Below are positions 8,200 to 17,650 of a stretch of 64,000 nt of DNA, in pieces. A model generated the notes under the pieces. The model searched no databases and was not told the DNA's origin. It was given only the letters and a program-made list of their open reading frames with translations. The translations under genes were made by a program, and so were the position numbers. The stretch's first letter is position 1; each line of letters begins with the position of its first letter. Source of the stretch: Lutimonas saemankumensis (GTDB lineage Bacteria; Bacteroidota; Bacteroidia; Flavobacteriales; Flavobacteriaceae); NCBI RefSeq assembly GCF_020171465.1, contig NZ_JAIUZR010000004.1, positions 894,947 to 958,946 on the forward strand, in the 5' to 3' direction.

Positions 8200-9534
8200 T
8201 TAAAGCATTTCATTTGCTAAATTGGCTAACTGAGAACGTTCTCCCTTCTCAAGTTTGATATGTGCAAAGAGAGAATTTCCTTTTAGCCTGTCGATCAAAT
8301 AGGTGAGCCCATTACTGTGTTCATCCATATAAGGGGTGTCTATCTGATTGATGTCTCCGGTAAAGATCACTTTTGTGCCTTCACCTGCTCTTGTTATAAT
8401 CGTTTTAACCTCGTGCGGTGTTAAATTCTGAGCTTCGTCTATAATAAATATGGCATTGGTCAGACTTCGACCTCTGATAAAGGCCAGTGCTGTTATTGTT
8501 AAAAGGCCGGATTCTTCTAATTGCTTCAGGACACGGCTCTTTTTTTCGTTTGCCTTGAATTGATTTTTTATAAAATTCAGGTTATCCCATAAGGGTTGCA
8601 TATAAGGTGAAATTTTGTCTTCAGCATCCCCCGGCAAATATCCTATTTCCCGGTTGCTCAAAGGTATGATTGGCCTCGCAAGAATGATCTGGTCGTATTT
8701 GTTCTTCTGCTCTAGGGCCGAAGCCAGAGCCAGTAAGGTTTTTCCGGTTCCGGCAACTCCTTCCAGCGCAACAAGTTTGATTTCTTCATTAAGTAAAGCG
8801 TTCAGCCCAAAAGTTTGTTCAGCATTTCTGGGTTTGATACCGAATACATATTTTTTATCTACCTTTTCGATGGAATCTGATTCTCCATTATATCTGGCAA
8901 GAACTGAATTCGTACAATTGTTAAGAATATAATATCCATTGGTTATTTTTTCTTTACCCAAAATACCTTTTTCTTTCACCCTGTTTTTCTGATAGATGCG
9001 CTGGATGATTTCGGCATCTATATTTTCAATGACAGGGAGACCTTCAGAAAATTTTTTGATGTTTTTGACTTTTCCGGTTTCATAATCTTCAGAGGTCAAT
9101 CCAATGGCTTTGGCCTTAATCCTGAGATTGATATCTTTCGTTACAAGGATAATCTGATGTCTTTTTTCTTCATTTTGAAGAGAGATGGCAGCATTGATAA
9201 TTTTATGGTCATTTTTACGGTTTCCATAGATTTCTTCGGCATCCACCTTATCAAGAGTAAGCTCATCCATAATCACTTTGATCTTACCCCTGTCATCGCC
9301 GAGCTCCATCCATTTGTTCAAACCATTGTTTCCTGAAAGTTTGTCCAGAAACCGGATTACCTCTCTGGCTTCAAAGTTTTTAGTCTCGTTTCCGATCTTA
9401 AACTGGTCAAGTTCTTCAAGAACCGTAATCGGAATTGCTACGTCATTTTCTTCGAAACTTGTGATAGAGTTGTGGTCAAATAATAATACTGAAGTGTCAA
9501 GAACATAAATTTTCTTTGTAGTGTTTTTCTTCAT
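8200..9534 (-). CDS. PIN-PhoH ATPase (YlaK/PhoH2 type)
   Basis: A two-domain protein. An N-terminal PIN ribonuclease domain (about residues 8-150; Asp13, acidic residues near 40-43 and Asp134 are candidate metal ligands) is joined to a C-terminal PhoH P-loop ATPase. The Walker A motif GVAGTGKT is at 259-266 and Walker B (FIIDEAQN) around 363-370. PIN-PhoH proteins are described as ATP-driven RNA-unwinding and RNA-cleaving enzymes. At 444 residues it is full length. It is a single-gene unit with a strong terminator, and its leader contains several inverted repeats. Confidence 0.93.
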   Translation of the reverse strand: MKKNTTKKIYVLDTSVLLFDHNSITSFEENDVAIPITVLEELDQFKIGNETKNFEAREVIRFLDKLSGNNGLNKWMELGDDRGKIKVIMDELTLDKVDAEEIYGNRKNDHKIINAAISLQNEEKRHQIILVTKDINLRIKAKAIGLTSEDYETGKVKNIKKFSEGLPVIENIDAEIIQRIYQKNRVKEKGILGKEKITNGYYILNNCTNSVLARYNGESDSIEKVDKKYVFGIKPRNAEQTFGLNALLNEEIKLVALEGVAGTGKTLLALASALEQKNKYDQIILARPIIPLSNREIGYLPGDAEDKISPYMQPLWDNLNFIKNQFKANEKKSRVLKQLEESGLLTITALAFIRGRSLTNAIFIIDEAQNLTPHEVKTIITRAGEGTKVIFTGDINQIDTPYMDEHSNGLTYLIDRLKGNSLFAHIKLEKGERSQLANLANEML

Positions 9535-9613
9535 ATACAGTCTTTTAGGCGAGGCCCTGCCGCTAAATTATCAGCAGGGTTATTTTTTCATAGGCAGCGG
9601 TGCAAATAGCTGC
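9535..9613 (-). promoter_or_regulatory. Structured leader of the PhoH-like gene
   Basis: CCCTGC (9555-9560) and GCAGGG (9574-9579) can pair. The upstream CTGCC-containing segment near 9594-9600 can instead pair with the GGCAG overlapping the same stem, so mutually exclusive folds are possible in the mRNA leader. This is drawn by eye, with no folding energy computed. Confidence 0.35.
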
Positions 9614-9701
9614 ATTTAATTTTTTAAAAATGTACAAAAAAATAGGATTGAACAAAGTTGGATTACTCAAAATATGAGCAGACTTATCAACAAGAAATTA
9701 A

Positions 9702-12700
9702 CTAAATGCTTTTTAATGTTTCCAAAGCCTTTTCAACACTGTCAATTCGGATGAAGGTAATTAACAGCCGGAGTCCTTTTTTGGTCTCCTTTTCTTTCAT
9801 AACACAAGACGTGCCGTTTTTCTGAACATACTGAAGTATTCGGGTGAAATATTCACTTTGATAAAAATCGCTTTGCTGATCTGAAAGGAAATAGCCTATC
9901 ATTCGTTTTTGCTTTAGGATCAGGCGTTCAAGGCCAAATTGTTTTCCAATCCATTTGAGCCTTACTGAATTTAAAAGGTCTACAGCTTCAACGGGAAGCT
10001 CACCAAATCGGTCAACCAGTTTATCTTCAAAAGGCTTTAGTTCTTCTTCGGTTTCGAGTTCACTCAACTCTTTGTATAAGCTCAGTCTTTCGGCAATATT
10101 GTTGATATAATCATCAGGGAAAAGAATTTCAAAGTCAGAGTCAATCTGAACCTCTTTGACATATTCCCGGGTTGTTTCACCTTCTTGCTGGTACAGATCC
10201 TTGAATTCATTCTCTTTTAATTCCTGAATGGCTTCATTAAGGATTTTCTGATACGTTTCAAAACCAATATCATTAATAAATCCGCTTTGCTCAGCTCCTA
10301 ACAGATCTCCCGCACCTCTTATTTCGAGATCTTTCATCGCTATGTAAAAACCGCTTCCAAGATCTGAATGCAGCTCAAGAGCCTGAATTCTTTTACGGGC
10401 ATCATCAGTCATCATATGGTAGGGAGGAGTGATCAGGTAACAGAAGGCTTTTTTATTGGATCTCCCAACTCGACCCCTCATTTGATGAAGGTCACTTAAT
10501 CCGAAATTATTGGCGTTATTGATAAATATAGTATTTGCATTGGGCACATCAAGGCCACTTTCCACAATAGTTGTACTCACAAGGACATCGAAATCTCCAT
10601 TGATAAACTGAAGCATCAACTGTTCAAGTTTCTTGCCTTCCATCTGCCCGTGACCTATTCCTATTTTTGCATCTGGTACGAGTCTCTGAATAAGGCCGGC
10701 TACCTCCCTGATGTTTTCTATTCGGTTATGAATAAAGAATACCTGTCCTCCTCTCAGTATTTCATATCGAATAGCATCCCTTATAGTTTCCTCTCCAAAC
10801 CGGATCACATTTGTTTCTATGGGATGTCGGTTGGGAGGAGGGGTTTTTATTACAGAAAGATCTCTGGCAGCCATAAGAGAAAACTGAAGTGTACGAGGGA
10901 TCGGTGTTGCGGTAAGGGTCAAGGTGTCTATATTCTCCTTCAGGGTTTTTAATTTGTCCTTAACGGCGACCCCAAATTTCTGCTCTTCGTCAATAATAAG
11001 CAGCCCAAGATCCTTAAAAGAAACATTTTTACTCACCAGCTGATGGGTCCCAATAACAATATCAATGCCGCCGTCACTCAATCCGGCAAGAACTTCTTTT
11101 CGTTGTTTGGCTGTTCTGAATCGATTCAGATAATCTACCTTAAGAGGAAAATCCTTCAATCGTTCTCTAAAGGTTTTAGCATGTTGAAAGGCAAGTATGG
11201 TTGTTGGGACCAGTATGGCAACCTGCTTTCCGTTGTCCACTGCCTTAAAAGCCGCTCGTATTGCGATTTCGGTTTTGCCAAAACCAACATCCCCACAGAT
11301 CAGTCTATCCATAGGCTGATCCTTTTCCATGTCCGCCTTAACTGCCTCAGTGGCACTGAGCTGGTCGGGAGTGTCTTCGTAAATAAAACTTGCCTCAAGT
11401 TCATGCTGAAGATAACTGTCTTGTTTATAGGCATAGCCTTTTTGAAGTTTCCTCTTGGCGTATAATTCAATCAGATTATAGGCAATGTGCTTTACCCGGG
11501 TCTTGGTTTTCTGTTTTAAATTTTTCCAGACATTGGATCCTAGTTTATGCACTTTGGGAGCTTTCCCATCTTTTCCATTGTATTTCGTGATCTTATGGAG
11601 TGCATGAATACTTATGTACAAAACATCCCTTTCGCCATATACGAGCTTGATCGCTTCTTGTTTTTTGCCTTCCACATCGATCTTGTGCAGACCTCCAAAA
11701 CGTCCAATTCCATGATCGATATGTGTAACGTAATCTCCAATTTCAAGATTGGTCAGTTCTTTTAGCTGAATAGACTGTTTTTTGGCAAACCCGCTTTTTA
11801 ACCTGAATTTGTGATACCGCTCAAAGATTTGATGATCAGTATAGCAGACAATTTTTAAATCTCGATCTGTAAAGCCCTGATACAACGGCGTAGTGACTGT
11901 TTCATACTGAACTTCGGTTTCCAGATCGTCAAAAATATCATGAAACCTTTTGGCTTGATTTTCATTGTCACAAAACAGATAATTGATAAAGCCATTGCCA
12001 GTATTCTCATTAAGCGTCTCAATCAGCAGTTCAAACTGTTTGTTAAATGCGGGCTGAGGAATGGTATCAAAATTTATGACTCTATCATTTAGCTGAGGCC
12101 CCTTTGGATCTATAAACACACAGTTAAATTCAGAAAGCTGTTCTTCTATTAGGTCTCCGGTACAAAACAATTCCTCCGGATTGCTTTGTTTTATTTCGCC
12201 CTCAAGCTTTTCAAAGGCCTCTTTTGCTCTTTCAAACAGTTTGTCCAGCCTGTGTTTATTAATCTCGTTGTCTTTGGAAAAGATCACAGTTTTAGAAGAA
12301 ATGTATTTTAAAAAACTTTGCCTTTTTTCTTCAAGAAACTTGTTTTCAACATTCGGCATGATGTCTATCTTGTTCAGACGACTGATCGAAAGTTGAGACT
12401 CAATATCAAAGGTTCTTATACTGTCAATCTCATCCCCGAAAAATTCGATTCTGAAGGGGTGATCGTTCGAAAAGGAAAAAACATCAATAATACCACCTCT
12501 GATGGCAAAATCCCCGGGATCAATCACGAAATCAACCCGGTTGAACTTATATTCATGCAAGAGGTCATGAATAAAGTCAATTGAAAGGGAGTCCCCCACG
12601 CTGAGTTTTAAGGTATTTCGCTTTAGCTCACTTTTTGTGATAACCTGCTCAAAGAGGGCATCGGCATAGGTAACGATCAGCGCCGGTTTCTTTTGAGAAT

Positions 12701-13055
12701 TGATCCTGTTGAGTACTTCGGCTCTTAAAAGAATGTTTGCGTTATCCGTATCCTCAATCTGATAAGGCCTTCTGTAGGAACCCGGATAAAAAAGAACATC
12801 GTGTTTTCTTTGAGATTTGTTTGCATCGAGGAGTTGCTCCAGGTCATTAAGAAAATAAGCGGCCTCTTCCTTATCACCGCAAATTAGCAAGAGAGGTTTT
12901 CCTATTGCCTGATAAACCGAGGAGATCACCATGGACAATGAGGATCCTGACAGATTGCTGATTCCAATCTGCGCATTATCTTTTTGAATTCGGTTTACAA
13001 TTTCTTTAACCTTATCAAAATCGGAATAAAGTTGAGCAATGTGTTGCTTACTCAA
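9702..13055 (-). CDS. mfd: Transcription-repair coupling factor
   Basis: Displaces RNA polymerase stalled at DNA lesions and recruits UvrA. Domains in order are the UvrB-like N-terminus, the polymerase-interacting CarD-like domain (IGDYVTHIDHGIGRFGGLHK, about residues 455-475), the RecG-like translocase with Walker A GDVGFGKTE near residue 587 and the DEEQ box near 686, helicase motif VI in the QMRGRVGRS stretch, and the C-terminal TRCF domain. The 1117-residue length is typical for the phylum. A divergent TerB-like gene lies upstream. Confidence 0.97.
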   Translation of the reverse strand: MSKQHIAQLYSDFDKVKEIVNRIQKDNAQIGISNLSGSSLSMVISSVYQAIGKPLLLICGDKEEAAYFLNDLEQLLDANKSQRKHDVLFYPGSYRRPYQIEDTDNANILLRAEVLNRINSQKKPALIVTYADALFEQVITKSELKRNTLKLSVGDSLSIDFIHDLLHEYKFNRVDFVIDPGDFAIRGGIIDVFSFSNDHPFRIEFFGDEIDSIRTFDIESQLSISRLNKIDIMPNVENKFLEEKRQSFLKYISSKTVIFSKDNEINKHRLDKLFERAKEAFEKLEGEIKQSNPEELFCTGDLIEEQLSEFNCVFIDPKGPQLNDRVINFDTIPQPAFNKQFELLIETLNENTGNGFINYLFCDNENQAKRFHDIFDDLETEVQYETVTTPLYQGFTDRDLKIVCYTDHQIFERYHKFRLKSGFAKKQSIQLKELTNLEIGDYVTHIDHGIGRFGGLHKIDVEGKKQEAIKLVYGERDVLYISIHALHKITKYNGKDGKAPKVHKLGSNVWKNLKQKTKTRVKHIAYNLIELYAKRKLQKGYAYKQDSYLQHELEASFIYEDTPDQLSATEAVKADMEKDQPMDRLICGDVGFGKTEIAIRAAFKAVDNGKQVAILVPTTILAFQHAKTFRERLKDFPLKVDYLNRFRTAKQRKEVLAGLSDGGIDIVIGTHQLVSKNVSFKDLGLLIIDEEQKFGVAVKDKLKTLKENIDTLTLTATPIPRTLQFSLMAARDLSVIKTPPPNRHPIETNVIRFGEETIRDAIRYEILRGGQVFFIHNRIENIREVAGLIQRLVPDAKIGIGHGQMEGKKLEQLMLQFINGDFDVLVSTTIVESGLDVPNANTIFINNANNFGLSDLHQMRGRVGRSNKKAFCYLITPPYHMMTDDARKRIQALELHSDLGSGFYIAMKDLEIRGAGDLLGAEQSGFINDIGFETYQKILNEAIQELKENEFKDLYQQEGETTREYVKEVQIDSDFEILFPDDYINNIAERLSLYKELSELETEEELKPFEDKLVDRFGELPVEAVDLLNSVRLKWIGKQFGLERLILKQKRMIGYFLSDQQSDFYQSEYFTRILQYVQKNGTSCVMKEKETKKGLRLLITFIRIDSVEKALETLKSI

Positions 13056-13071
13056 GGTATCTGTTTTTCAG

Positions 13072-13079
13072 CAAATATA
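13072..13079 (-). promoter_or_regulatory. -7 element (TATATTTG) upstream of mfd
   Basis: A perfect TAnnTTTG on the minus strand, 17 bp before the mfd start. The nearest upstream TTTG is 25 bp away, longer than usual, so the -33 assignment is uncertain. Confidence 0.45.
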
Positions 13080-13179
13080 AGTCGAATAGCTCAGACTTTT
13101 ACCGCAAATTTTGAAGGGATTGGGTTATAAGATTATTAATTTTTTGTATCTTTAGATAGTAACCTAAACACCTGTAGCT

Positions 13180-13617
13180 ATGGGAATTTCTGATTTGTAT
13201 ATGGGTATAGGACAGAAAAGAAACATCAGTCATTTTGCAAATATTGTCAGAATTGCAAAATCTGATAATCAGATCTCGCCTGAAGAAATTGAATTTCTAT
13301 CCAAAGTTTCGAAAAAGTATAATATATCTGATGAAAAATTCAAGGAGATATTGAGGTCCCCGGAGGATATTCCTACTCTGGCACATATTGAGTGTGTTGA
13401 AAGAATTGAAAGATTATACGAATTATTGGTGATGGTTAAGGCTGATCATCACATAGAAAATGCAGAGGTTGCTGTCTTGAGAAAAATTGTAACGGGCCTG
13501 GCTTTTCCTTTAAAACTTGTGGATGAAATTGTTGACCATTCGTTAACGATCAACCTTGATTCTGCGGACATCGAATCTTTTAAAAGGTCCATACTTGACT
13601 TATTACATCTAAAATAA
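13180..13617 (+). CDS. TerB-like (tellurite resistance B fold) protein
   Basis: A 145-residue all-helical protein with the TerB-like pattern: two similar helical halves, each with an acidic turn (KSDNQISPEEIEFLSKV near residue 30 and KADHHIENAEVAVLRKI near residue 90) that in TerB binds metal ions. No signal peptide or membrane helix is present. It is transcribed divergently from mfd and about 100 bp before the DtxR gene. In most genomes single TerB-like proteins have no proven link to tellurite; its role here is open. Confidence 0.75.
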   Translation: MGISDLYMGIGQKRNISHFANIVRIAKSDNQISPEEIEFLSKVSKKYNISDEKFKEILRSPEDIPTLAHIECVERIERLYELLVMVKADHHIENAEVAVLRKIVTGLAFPLKLVDEIVDHSLTINLDSADIESFKRSILDLLHLK

Positions 13618-13677
13618 ATCATTCAGGATAGAATAAATCAATATTCTCACTGGGATACAGGCTTTTTGATTAAATAA

Positions 13678-13709
13678 TTTAGATATAACTAAAAAAATAT
13701 TTAAATTTG
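13678..13709 (+). promoter_or_regulatory. Candidate promoter and operator of the DtxR-Feo operon
   Basis: A perfect inverted repeat TTTAG-ATATAA-CTAAA (13678-13693) lies directly before a TAnnTTTG -7 box (TAAATTTG, 13702-13709). The repeat covers the -33 zone, where a repressor would block polymerase. Its arms resemble the TTAGG/CCTAA half-sites of DtxR-family boxes. The leader to the start codon is about 13 bases. Autoregulation by the first gene is inferred. Confidence 0.5.
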
Positions 13710-13722
13710 CAAAAAAAATAGC

Positions 13723-14382
13723 ATGTATTCCCAGGCAGAAGAGAATTATTTAAAAACTATTTACAACTTAGAGAACAGGTACGGCAGCGACGTAAGTACG
13801 AACCTGATAGCCAGTAAAACCAATACCAAAGCCTCCTCGGTAACCGACATGTTAAAAAAACTGTCAGCAAAGAACCTTGTTCAGTACAGAAAATACCAAG
13901 GTGTTCATCTCACAGAGTTAGGAAGAAAGGGGGCCTTAAAGGTAATAAGAAAGCACAGGTTATGGGAATCTTTTCTTGTACAAAAACTCAATTTCAAATG
14001 GGATGAGGTGCATGATATAGCAGAGCAGTTGGAGCATGTTAAATCAGAGGTTTTGATAGACAAATTAGATGCTTTTTTAAAATTTCCAAAGCTGGACCCT
14101 CACGGAGACCCTATTCCTGATGCCCATGGAAGAACCATATTGAACAAAACAGTAGTAATTTCAGAAATGAAAATTGGTTCGGCAGGAGTTTTTGTGGGAG
14201 TACGTGATTCTTCATCTGAGTTTTTACAGTACCTGAATAAGAAAAACCTGGCTTTGGGAGATAGAATTAAAGTAATTGATATCGAACCTTTTGATGGCTC
14301 TTATCATATTGAAACCAGAACCCACAGGTTGGTAATCACCAACAGCGTGGCCGATAACCTTTGTTTGAAAAACGTTAAGTAA
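13723..14382 (+). CDS. DtxR/MntR-family metal-dependent transcriptional repressor
   Basis: Senses divalent iron or manganese and represses uptake genes. An N-terminal winged helix (about residues 1-65) is followed by the dimerisation/metal domain with His78, Glu82, His97, Glu101, Glu104 and His105 at the family's ligand positions. The hallmark DPHGDPIP loop is at about 125-132, and an FeoA/SH3-like C-terminal domain covers about 143-215. Glu instead of the DtxR Cys at position 101 resembles MntR-type sites, so Fe versus Mn choice is uncertain. It is first gene of the Feo operon; its stop overlaps the next start (TAATG). Confidence 0.93.
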   Translation: MYSQAEENYLKTIYNLENRYGSDVSTNLIASKTNTKASSVTDMLKKLSAKNLVQYRKYQGVHLTELGRKGALKVIRKHRLWESFLVQKLNFKWDEVHDIAEQLEHVKSEVLIDKLDAFLKFPKLDPHGDPIPDAHGRTILNKTVVISEMKIGSAGVFVGVRDSSSEFLQYLNKKNLALGDRIKVIDIEPFDGSYHIETRTHRLVITNSVADNLCLKNVK

Positions 14383-15404
14383 TGAGCTATAATCCGTTAA
14401 CAGCTTTATTAATTTTTACAGGTGGCGTCATACTGGCCTACGTCCTTTTCAGACCTGTTAAGGGATGGTACTGGTTATTGAGAAATAACTGGAAGTCAAA
14501 TGAAAAGACAGTAATAGAAGATATCCTAAAACAACTTTACAGACTGGAAAGTTATGGTTCTGAAACGGATATTACGGCCCTTACAAATTCTTTAAAATTT
14601 AAAGACAGTACAGTAATTGAAGCCATCCACAAAATGTCAGTCAATGAATTGGTTAAAGTGGAGGGAGATCTTATCGGGCTGACAAAAGAAGGCAGGCAAT
14701 ATGCCCTCAGGATCATAAGGGTTCACAGGTTGTGGGAAAAATACCTGGCTGAAAAGACGGGGTTTGACAAGTCTGAATGGCATGATCGGGCGGAAGAGAT
14801 GGAACACGTTCTGAGCCATGAAGAAACAGATGTTCTTGCTACTGAATTGGGGAATCCTATGTATGATCCCCATGGTGATCCTATACCAAATACACTGGGA
14901 AAGCTTAAGGAGGTGAACGGTTTTCCCCTATCTTCTCTTGAAGTGGAAAGTATCGGTAAGATTGTACACATAGAGGATGAGCCTGATGTTATTTATAAGC
15001 AGATACTGGCTGAAAAGATATATATAGGATCTGTCATAAGGGTCGAAGAAAAAAACAGTGAGCGGATTGTTTTTTATTCTGAAGGGGAAGAATTCGTTCT
15101 GGCACCTATTGTTGCAGCCAACATTACGGTTGCAGAATTAAAAAAAGAAACGGTTGAAGAAGACACTTTCAGACTTTCAGGTTTACTGGAAGGGGAAGTG
15201 GCAAAAATTACGGGAATGTCGAAAGAATGCCGGGGTGAAAACAGGAGAAGGTTACTCGATCTTGGTTTCGTTAAAGGCGCTGAGATTAGTATAGACTTAA
15301 GTAGTCCGATGAAAAATCCGATTGCCTACAAAATTAAAGGCAGCAGTATTGCTCTTAGAAAGGACCAGGCATCCAAAATATTGATCAGTAAAATTGAATC
15401 ATGA
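14382..15404 (+). CDS. Membrane-anchored DtxR-like / FeoA fusion protein
   Basis: A 340-residue fusion. A hydrophobic helix at about residues 5-24 anchors the N-terminus. A DtxR-like winged helix (about 42-108) and metal/dimerisation domain follow, with His115, Glu119, His134, Glu138, Glu141, His142 and the DPHGDPIP loop at 162-169. Then come an SH3-like segment and a C-terminal FeoA domain (about 265-336). FeoA domains act with FeoB in ferrous iron uptake. The gene overlaps both neighbours (TAATG and ATGA), so its product is made together with the regulator and FeoB. It probably links metal sensing to the transporter at the membrane; whether the winged helix still binds DNA is unknown. Confidence 0.88.
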   Translation: MSYNPLTALLIFTGGVILAYVLFRPVKGWYWLLRNNWKSNEKTVIEDILKQLYRLESYGSETDITALTNSLKFKDSTVIEAIHKMSVNELVKVEGDLIGLTKEGRQYALRIIRVHRLWEKYLAEKTGFDKSEWHDRAEEMEHVLSHEETDVLATELGNPMYDPHGDPIPNTLGKLKEVNGFPLSSLEVESIGKIVHIEDEPDVIYKQILAEKIYIGSVIRVEEKNSERIVFYSEGEEFVLAPIVAANITVAELKKETVEEDTFRLSGLLEGEVAKITGMSKECRGENRRRLLDLGFVKGAEISIDLSSPMKNPIAYKIKGSSIALRKDQASKILISKIES

Positions 15405-16165
15405 GTAAGAAATCAGAATCGGCATGTGAATCATGCGTCCATCATAATGCTGACAGTTTGAAGAAACTGGGTGTTCATACAGATAATTTCGACCACGTAC
15501 TGGCGATCGCAGGAAACCCCAACACGGGTAAGAGTACCGTGTTCAACGCACTGACCGGTTTGCGTCAACATACAGGAAACTGGCCAGGGAAAACAGTTAG
15601 CAGGGCGGAAGGGGCCTATATTTACGCGGAAAAAAAATACAAACTTGTGGATTTGCCTGGAACCTATTCTCTGTTGTCTACCTCACAGGACGAAGAAGTA
15701 GCGAGAAACTTTATTCTTTTTGGAAAGCCGGATGTTACAATAATCGTTGCAGATGCCTGCAGGCTTGAAAGAAACCTGAATTTGGTTTTACAGATCCTTG
15801 AGATCACGGATAAGGCGGTTTTATGTTTGAATTTGATGGATGAGGCGGACAGAAACAATATACAAATTGACGTACGGAGCTTGTCAAAAGACCTGGGAAT
15901 TCCGGTTGTGCCAACCAGTGCCAGATATCAGAAAGGAATTCCTGAGCTTCTAAAAACCATAGACGAAATAGCTTCGGGTAAGATTGTTTGTAAACCCAGG
16001 CAAATCAAAAATGTTCCGAAGAAAATTTTGAAAGCTGTGACAAAACTTAGTCAGGAGATTGAGTCTGAATTTCCTGAAATTCCAAATAGCAGATGGATAG
16101 CTTTAAGGCTTTTGGAGGGAGACACAAGAATAATTGATGCGCTTAAAACAGGAGAATTCGTTTAA
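15401..16165 (+). CDS. feoB: FeoB GTPase subunit (N-terminal half of split FeoB)
   Basis: Contains the whole FeoB G domain: G1 GNPNTGKST (about residues 38-46), G2 threonine in NWPGKTV, G3 DLPGTYS, G4 NLMDEAD and a G5-like TSAR, then part of the GDI helical domain ending in [19 protein letters not shown]. It ends with TAA one base before the next ATG, so this FeoB is made as two polypeptides, or joined by frameshifting. An unusual N-terminal Cys/His patch (CESCVHH, about residues 9-15) precedes the G domain. It overlaps the FeoA-fusion gene by 4 bp (ATGA). Confidence 0.9.
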   Translation: MSKKSESACESCVHHNADSLKKLGVHTDNFDHVLAIAGNPNTGKSTVFNALTGLRQHTGNWPGKTVSRAEGAYIYAEKKYKLVDLPGTYSLLSTSQDEEVARNFILFGKPDVTIIVADACRLERNLNLVLQILEITDKAVLCLNLMDEADRNNIQIDVRSLSKDLGIPVVPTSARYQKGIPELLKTIDEIASGKIVCKPRQIKNVPKKILKAVTKLSQEIESEFPEIPNSRWIALRLLEGDTRIIDALKTGEFV

Positions 16166-16166
16166 A

Positions 16167-17585
16167 ATGGAAAACACATCAGTAGATAGAATATTAGCCA
16201 TGACCAACGAACTCCGTTGGAAGATAGGTGAGGATTTTCACGATAATCTTGCAGAAGGAATCTATGCGGATGCTTCTGAAATCGCTGAAAGCGCAGTGCT
16301 AAAGGAATCAGGCAAGAAACGATTCCGAATGGATCGGAAAATAGATGAGATTGTTACGAGTAAAACCTGGGGTTTTCCCATCATGTTCCTCCTTCTGGGC
16401 CTAGTATTGTGGATAACAATTGAAGGTGCCAACTACCCATCCGCAATGCTCGCCGAATTGCTGCTCAATACCATTCATCCTGTTTTAAAGAATTTCGCAG
16501 CCGGGATAGGAATGCCTTGGTGGTTGGACGGATTTCTGATCGATGGAGTTTATCTTGCAGTTGCCTGGGTTATTGCCGTGATGTTGCCTCCTATGGCAAT
16601 TTTTTTTCCGCTTTTCACCTTATTGGAAGACTTTGGTTATTTACCTCGCGTAGCCTTTAATATGGATAACCTTTTTAGAAGGACTGGTGCTCATGGTAAA
16701 CAGGCACTGACCATGAGTATGGGATTCGGATGTAACGCAGCCGGTGTCGTTGCCACCAGAATAATTGATAGTCCAAGAGAACGATTGATCGCCATAATTA
16801 CCAATAATTTCTCTTTGTGTAATGGTCGCTGGCCAACTCAAATCTTAATAGCAACTATTTTCATCGGTGCCGCTGTACCGGCTGGTTTTTCAAGCCTTGC
16901 CTCGCTACTATCGGTTGTTGGAATAGCAATTCTGGGTATTGCGTTCATGTTTTTGGTTTCCTGGGGGCTTTCAAGAACGGTTTTAAAAGGCGAGGTCTCA
17001 ACGTTTAATCTGGAACTGCCACCTTACAGGCCCCCCAGGTTTTGGAAGACCATTTATACCTCGATCATCGACAGGACATTGATCGTGTTATGGAGAGCCA
17101 TTGTATTTGCAGCTCCGGCAGGTGCAGTTATATGGTTGATATCGAATATACACATAGGTGAAATGAGCATTGCAGGATGGGCCGTCCAGAGTATGGATGG
17201 GTTTGGATTTTTATTGGGATTAAATGGGGTGATACTACTCGCTTACATTGTTGCCATTCCTGCAAATGAAATTGTAATTCCAACGGTACTTATGCTTACG
17301 GTTCTGGTGACGGGAGTTGCCGGAGGCGAGGGTGCAGGCGTTATGTTTGAACTGGATTCTGCTTCGGATACGGCTACGATTTTAAAGTCAGGGGGATGGA
17401 CCTTGCTAACTGCAGTTAATCTTATGTTATTCAGCTTGTTACATAATCCGTGCAGTACCACAATATACACCATATACAAGGAAACCAATAGTGTTAAATG
17501 GACAACAATTGCCTCCATTCTTCCAGTTATTTTAGGATTTGTAGTTACCTTTTTAGTAGCTCAGATCTGGAGAATACTGGCTTGA
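16167..17585 (+). CDS. feoB: FeoB permease subunit (C-terminal half of split FeoB)
   Basis: The membrane half of FeoB, 472 residues with multiple hydrophobic helices and the Gate motifs. The first gate shows [13 protein letters not shown] and the later LCNGRWPTQ; a C-terminal HNPCSTTIY resembles the usual PCxxT element. The first 50 or so residues complete the GDI domain. It moves ferrous iron across the inner membrane. The ATG chosen sits one base after the GTPase stop with an AGGAG about 12 bases upstream. The frame also extends upstream inside the GTPase gene. No residue appears missing at the junction, which argues against decay. Confidence 0.9.
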   Translation: MENTSVDRILAMTNELRWKIGEDFHDNLAEGIYADASEIAESAVLKESGKKRFRMDRKIDEIVTSKTWGFPIMFLLLGLVLWITIEGANYPSAMLAELLLNTIHPVLKNFAAGIGMPWWLDGFLIDGVYLAVAWVIAVMLPPMAIFFPLFTLLEDFGYLPRVAFNMDNLFRRTGAHGKQALTMSMGFGCNAAGVVATRIIDSPRERLIAIITNNFSLCNGRWPTQILIATIFIGAAVPAGFSSLASLLSVVGIAILGIAFMFLVSWGLSRTVLKGEVSTFNLELPPYRPPRFWKTIYTSIIDRTLIVLWRAIVFAAPAGAVIWLISNIHIGEMSIAGWAVQSMDGFGFLLGLNGVILLAYIVAIPANEIVIPTVLMLTVLVTGVAGGEGAGVMFELDSASDTATILKSGGWTLLTAVNLMLFSLLHNPCSTTIYTIYKETNSVKWTTIASILPVILGFVVTFLVAQIWRILA

Positions 17586-17621
17586 GCCCGGAACAGAAAA
17601 AAACTTAATTTTTTTAAGCCT

Positions 17622-17650
17622 GTAAAATGAGCGTTATCGCGTCATTTTAC
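17622..17650 (+). repeat. Inverted repeat before the helicase-nuclease gene
   Basis: GTAAAATGA and TCATTTTAC are perfect complements separated by 11 bases, and the inner GCG/CGC extends the stem with one bulge. It may terminate the Feo operon transcript or be an operator; a -7-like TACTTTTA follows at 17652-17659. Confidence 0.5.

Noticed and set aside
13630..13647. AGAATA/TATTCT hairpin after the TerB-like gene
   Set aside because: AT-only 6-bp stem without a T-tract; too weak to call a terminator.
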